A stretch of 64,000 bases of DNA, taken from NCBI RefSeq assembly GCF_018199995.1, contig NZ_CP073578.1, positions 1,860,001-1,924,000 on the forward strand, read 5' to 3'. The stretch is from Photobacterium sp. GJ3. GTDB taxonomy: Bacteria > Pseudomonadota > Gammaproteobacteria > Enterobacterales > Vibrionaceae. Both the position numbers and the translations under genes were made by a program. Below the pieces are notes generated by a model that ran no database searches, had not been told where the DNA came from, and saw only the letters and a list, made by a program, of their open reading frames with translations. This document shows, piece after piece, positions 63,161 through 64,000 of the stretch (positions are counted from its first letter, which is position 1; each line of letters opens with the position of its first letter).

Positions 63161-63637
63161 TCAAATCACAACAAAAGTTTTAAGCCTTTCCGGTGAGGTG
63201 TAAAAAAATCTGACACTAGTGATCGGGGAAGGATTTCGGATCATTTCAGCTGCCAGGCCAAGCTGAACCATGACATAGCGTTTGAAGACTTCATCGTAAG
63301 GTTGCGCATCCAGCGCTTTTTGCATGCAGTACAACCAGGCATTTTTTTCTGCCGTTGTCAGCCGGAGGCGTTTGCGACTGGCCGACAGATAACGCCGACC
63401 ATTCGATTTGGTATACAGCGGCGTTTCTCCTGACATCCATGCCTTGAGAAAAGCCTGTAAGGACTGGTGGAATTCCGTCAGATCATCAGGATATTTTTGT
63501 CGCAGCACGGCCACTTCCGGCAGCGTGTCCAGACAATGACAGAAAGCATCGGTCAACTGACAGATCCCCGCCTGCCCCCCAGCCGCATTCAGCCGATTCT
63601 GGCCCTTTGAATAATCTTTGATGTCCAGACTGACAAT
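63161..63637 (-). CDS. Group II truncated-hemoglobin-like protein, start not resolved, proximal His missing
   Basis: The trHb2 pattern is clear: DYSKGQNRLNAAGGQAGICQL (family YGxGDxxFxAAGGEAGIRxL), DTLPEVAVLRQKYPDDLTE, LQAFLKAWMSGETPLYT and AEKNAWLYCMQKALD. Relatives have GHPxLRxRHxPF with the proximal heme-binding His; here the aligned stretch is NGRRYLSASRKRLRL, with Arg in place of the His, so normal heme ligation is lost. No ATG/GTG/TTG start lies at the expected N-terminus; the first ATG in frame (63793) lies just upstream of the terminator hairpin of the neighbouring gene and has no Shine-Dalgarno. It may be a degenerate gene or have a rare start. Confidence 0.6.
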   Translation of the reverse strand: MVSLDIKDYSKGQNRLNAAGGQAGICQLTDAFCHCLDTLPEVAVLRQKYPDDLTEFHQSLQAFLKAWMSGETPLYTKSNGRRYLSASRKRLRLTTAEKNAWLYCMQKALDAQPYDEVFKRYVMVQLGLAAEMIRNPSPITSVRFFYTSPERLKTFVVI

Positions 63638-63759
63638 GTCAGAAATATCACGCTCGGGGGTATCACAGTCACGCTTTCCAGAACTCAGTGCCTCACCTAA
63701 GTATCGGCAAAATATTGGGGTACGTGCTGAATTTGTGTATTTGAAATGGGACAAAAGAA

Positions 63760-63782
63760 AGCCTTCGCAATCTGCGAAGGCT
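63760..63782 (-). terminator. Intrinsic terminator of the TPR gene
   Basis: AGCCTTCGCA / TGCGAAGGCT perfect 10-bp stem with a three-base loop, followed on the minus strand by TTCTTTTGT. It lies ~60 bp beyond the stop of the partial gene at 63841 and inside the open reading frame that precedes the globin-like gene. Confidence 0.82.
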
Positions 63783-63840
63783 GTAAGTTGCATAACAGGA
63801 GAAGAAAGACTGCCTTTCGGCACAGTTATGCGACAATCGA

Positions 63841-64000
63841 TTACAGTGAGGCGCTGTAAATCGTCTGATTCTGCTGATAGAGTTTCAGGCGTTCCGTAAA
63901 CTTGGCAATCCGCTGAGATTCCGCGTTCTGTGCTAATTTCTCTAACGCAATTTCCTGAGCACGGACCGCCTGCGGGAACTGGCCACATGCGGCATAGGCA
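63841..64000 (-). CDS. C-terminal end of a TPR-repeat protein (partial)
   Basis: The last 52 codons are visible, with stop at 63841-63843. AYAACGQFPQAVRAQEIALE is one tetratricopeptide-type helix pair, followed by KLAQNAESQRIAKFTERLKL and a YQQNQTIYSASL end, which is the tail of many TPR proteins with a short ELARRLELYxxG-type end. The start and remaining repeats lie outside the window. The function is unknown. Confidence 0.7.
   Translation of the reverse strand, partial: AYAACGQFPQAVRAQEIALEKLAQNAESQRIAKFTERLKLYQQNQTIYSASL

Overview
The window looks like a chromosomal segment of a marine gammaproteobacterium of the Vibrionaceae, probably Photobacterium-like. This is inferred from protein families and gene order: an LdtD-YcbK-YcbL block near an AspC-type aminotransferase (the enterobacterial/vibrio arrangement), a DUF2982 protein, a CosR-like MarR regulator, a two-cistron imelysin locus and a Dld-II type D-lactate dehydrogenase. 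No rRNA, tRNA or CRISPR was seen, and the species cannot be fixed from this sequence alone.

Layout. 1-2.7 kb: a metal-efflux operon on the minus strand (His-rich protein, TolC-type outer membrane protein, CusB-type adaptor running off the left edge) behind a MerR-type promoter. 3.4-8.9 kb: a very regular array of 200-bp palindromic units between two convergent genes, with two identical ~260-bp structured elements and an intact IS4-family insertion sequence. 8.9-13.5 kb: an Scs-type (suppressor of copper sensitivity) thiol-redox operon, a DUF805 protein and a LysR regulator. 13.7-30.7 kb: core metabolism and signalling: D-lactate dehydrogenase, a chemoreceptor, pstSCAB behind a Pho box, an MscS channel, a META lipoprotein, a CHASE protein with a degenerate GGDEF domain, metR behind a MetJ operator, and a GGDEF diguanylate cyclase.

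31.2-44.6 kb: an accessory block of about 20 short genes, all on the minus strand, mostly with their own gaps. It holds GNAT acetyltransferases, VOC proteins, OsmC, PhzF, LysE, DUF2071, DUF998 and DUF523 proteins. Several are broken: a frameshifted CYTH protein, a frameshifted GrpB-family protein, a truncated metallo-beta-lactamase and a GNAT remnant. One GNAT gene sits between 130-bp direct repeats. The block resembles a cassette or island region, but no integrase and no convincing attC site was found.

45-64 kb: return to ordinary chromosome: YnfM-like exporter with divergent LysR, aspartate/aromatic aminotransferase behind a CRP site, YcbL-YcbK-LdtD, a Fur-controlled imelysin/di-heme oxidoreductase/DUF1513 operon, a CosR-like regulator, a LysR regulator converging on a TSUP exporter, a 43-codon small ORF with a strong Shine-Dalgarno, a PEP-CTERM protein, a globin-like ORF lacking the proximal histidine, and the end of a TPR protein.

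The most unusual parts are the 200-bp array with its embedded elements, the decaying one-strand accessory block, and the PEP-CTERM/globin-like/TPR group at the right end. All functions are read from motifs and remembered family features; no database search was run.
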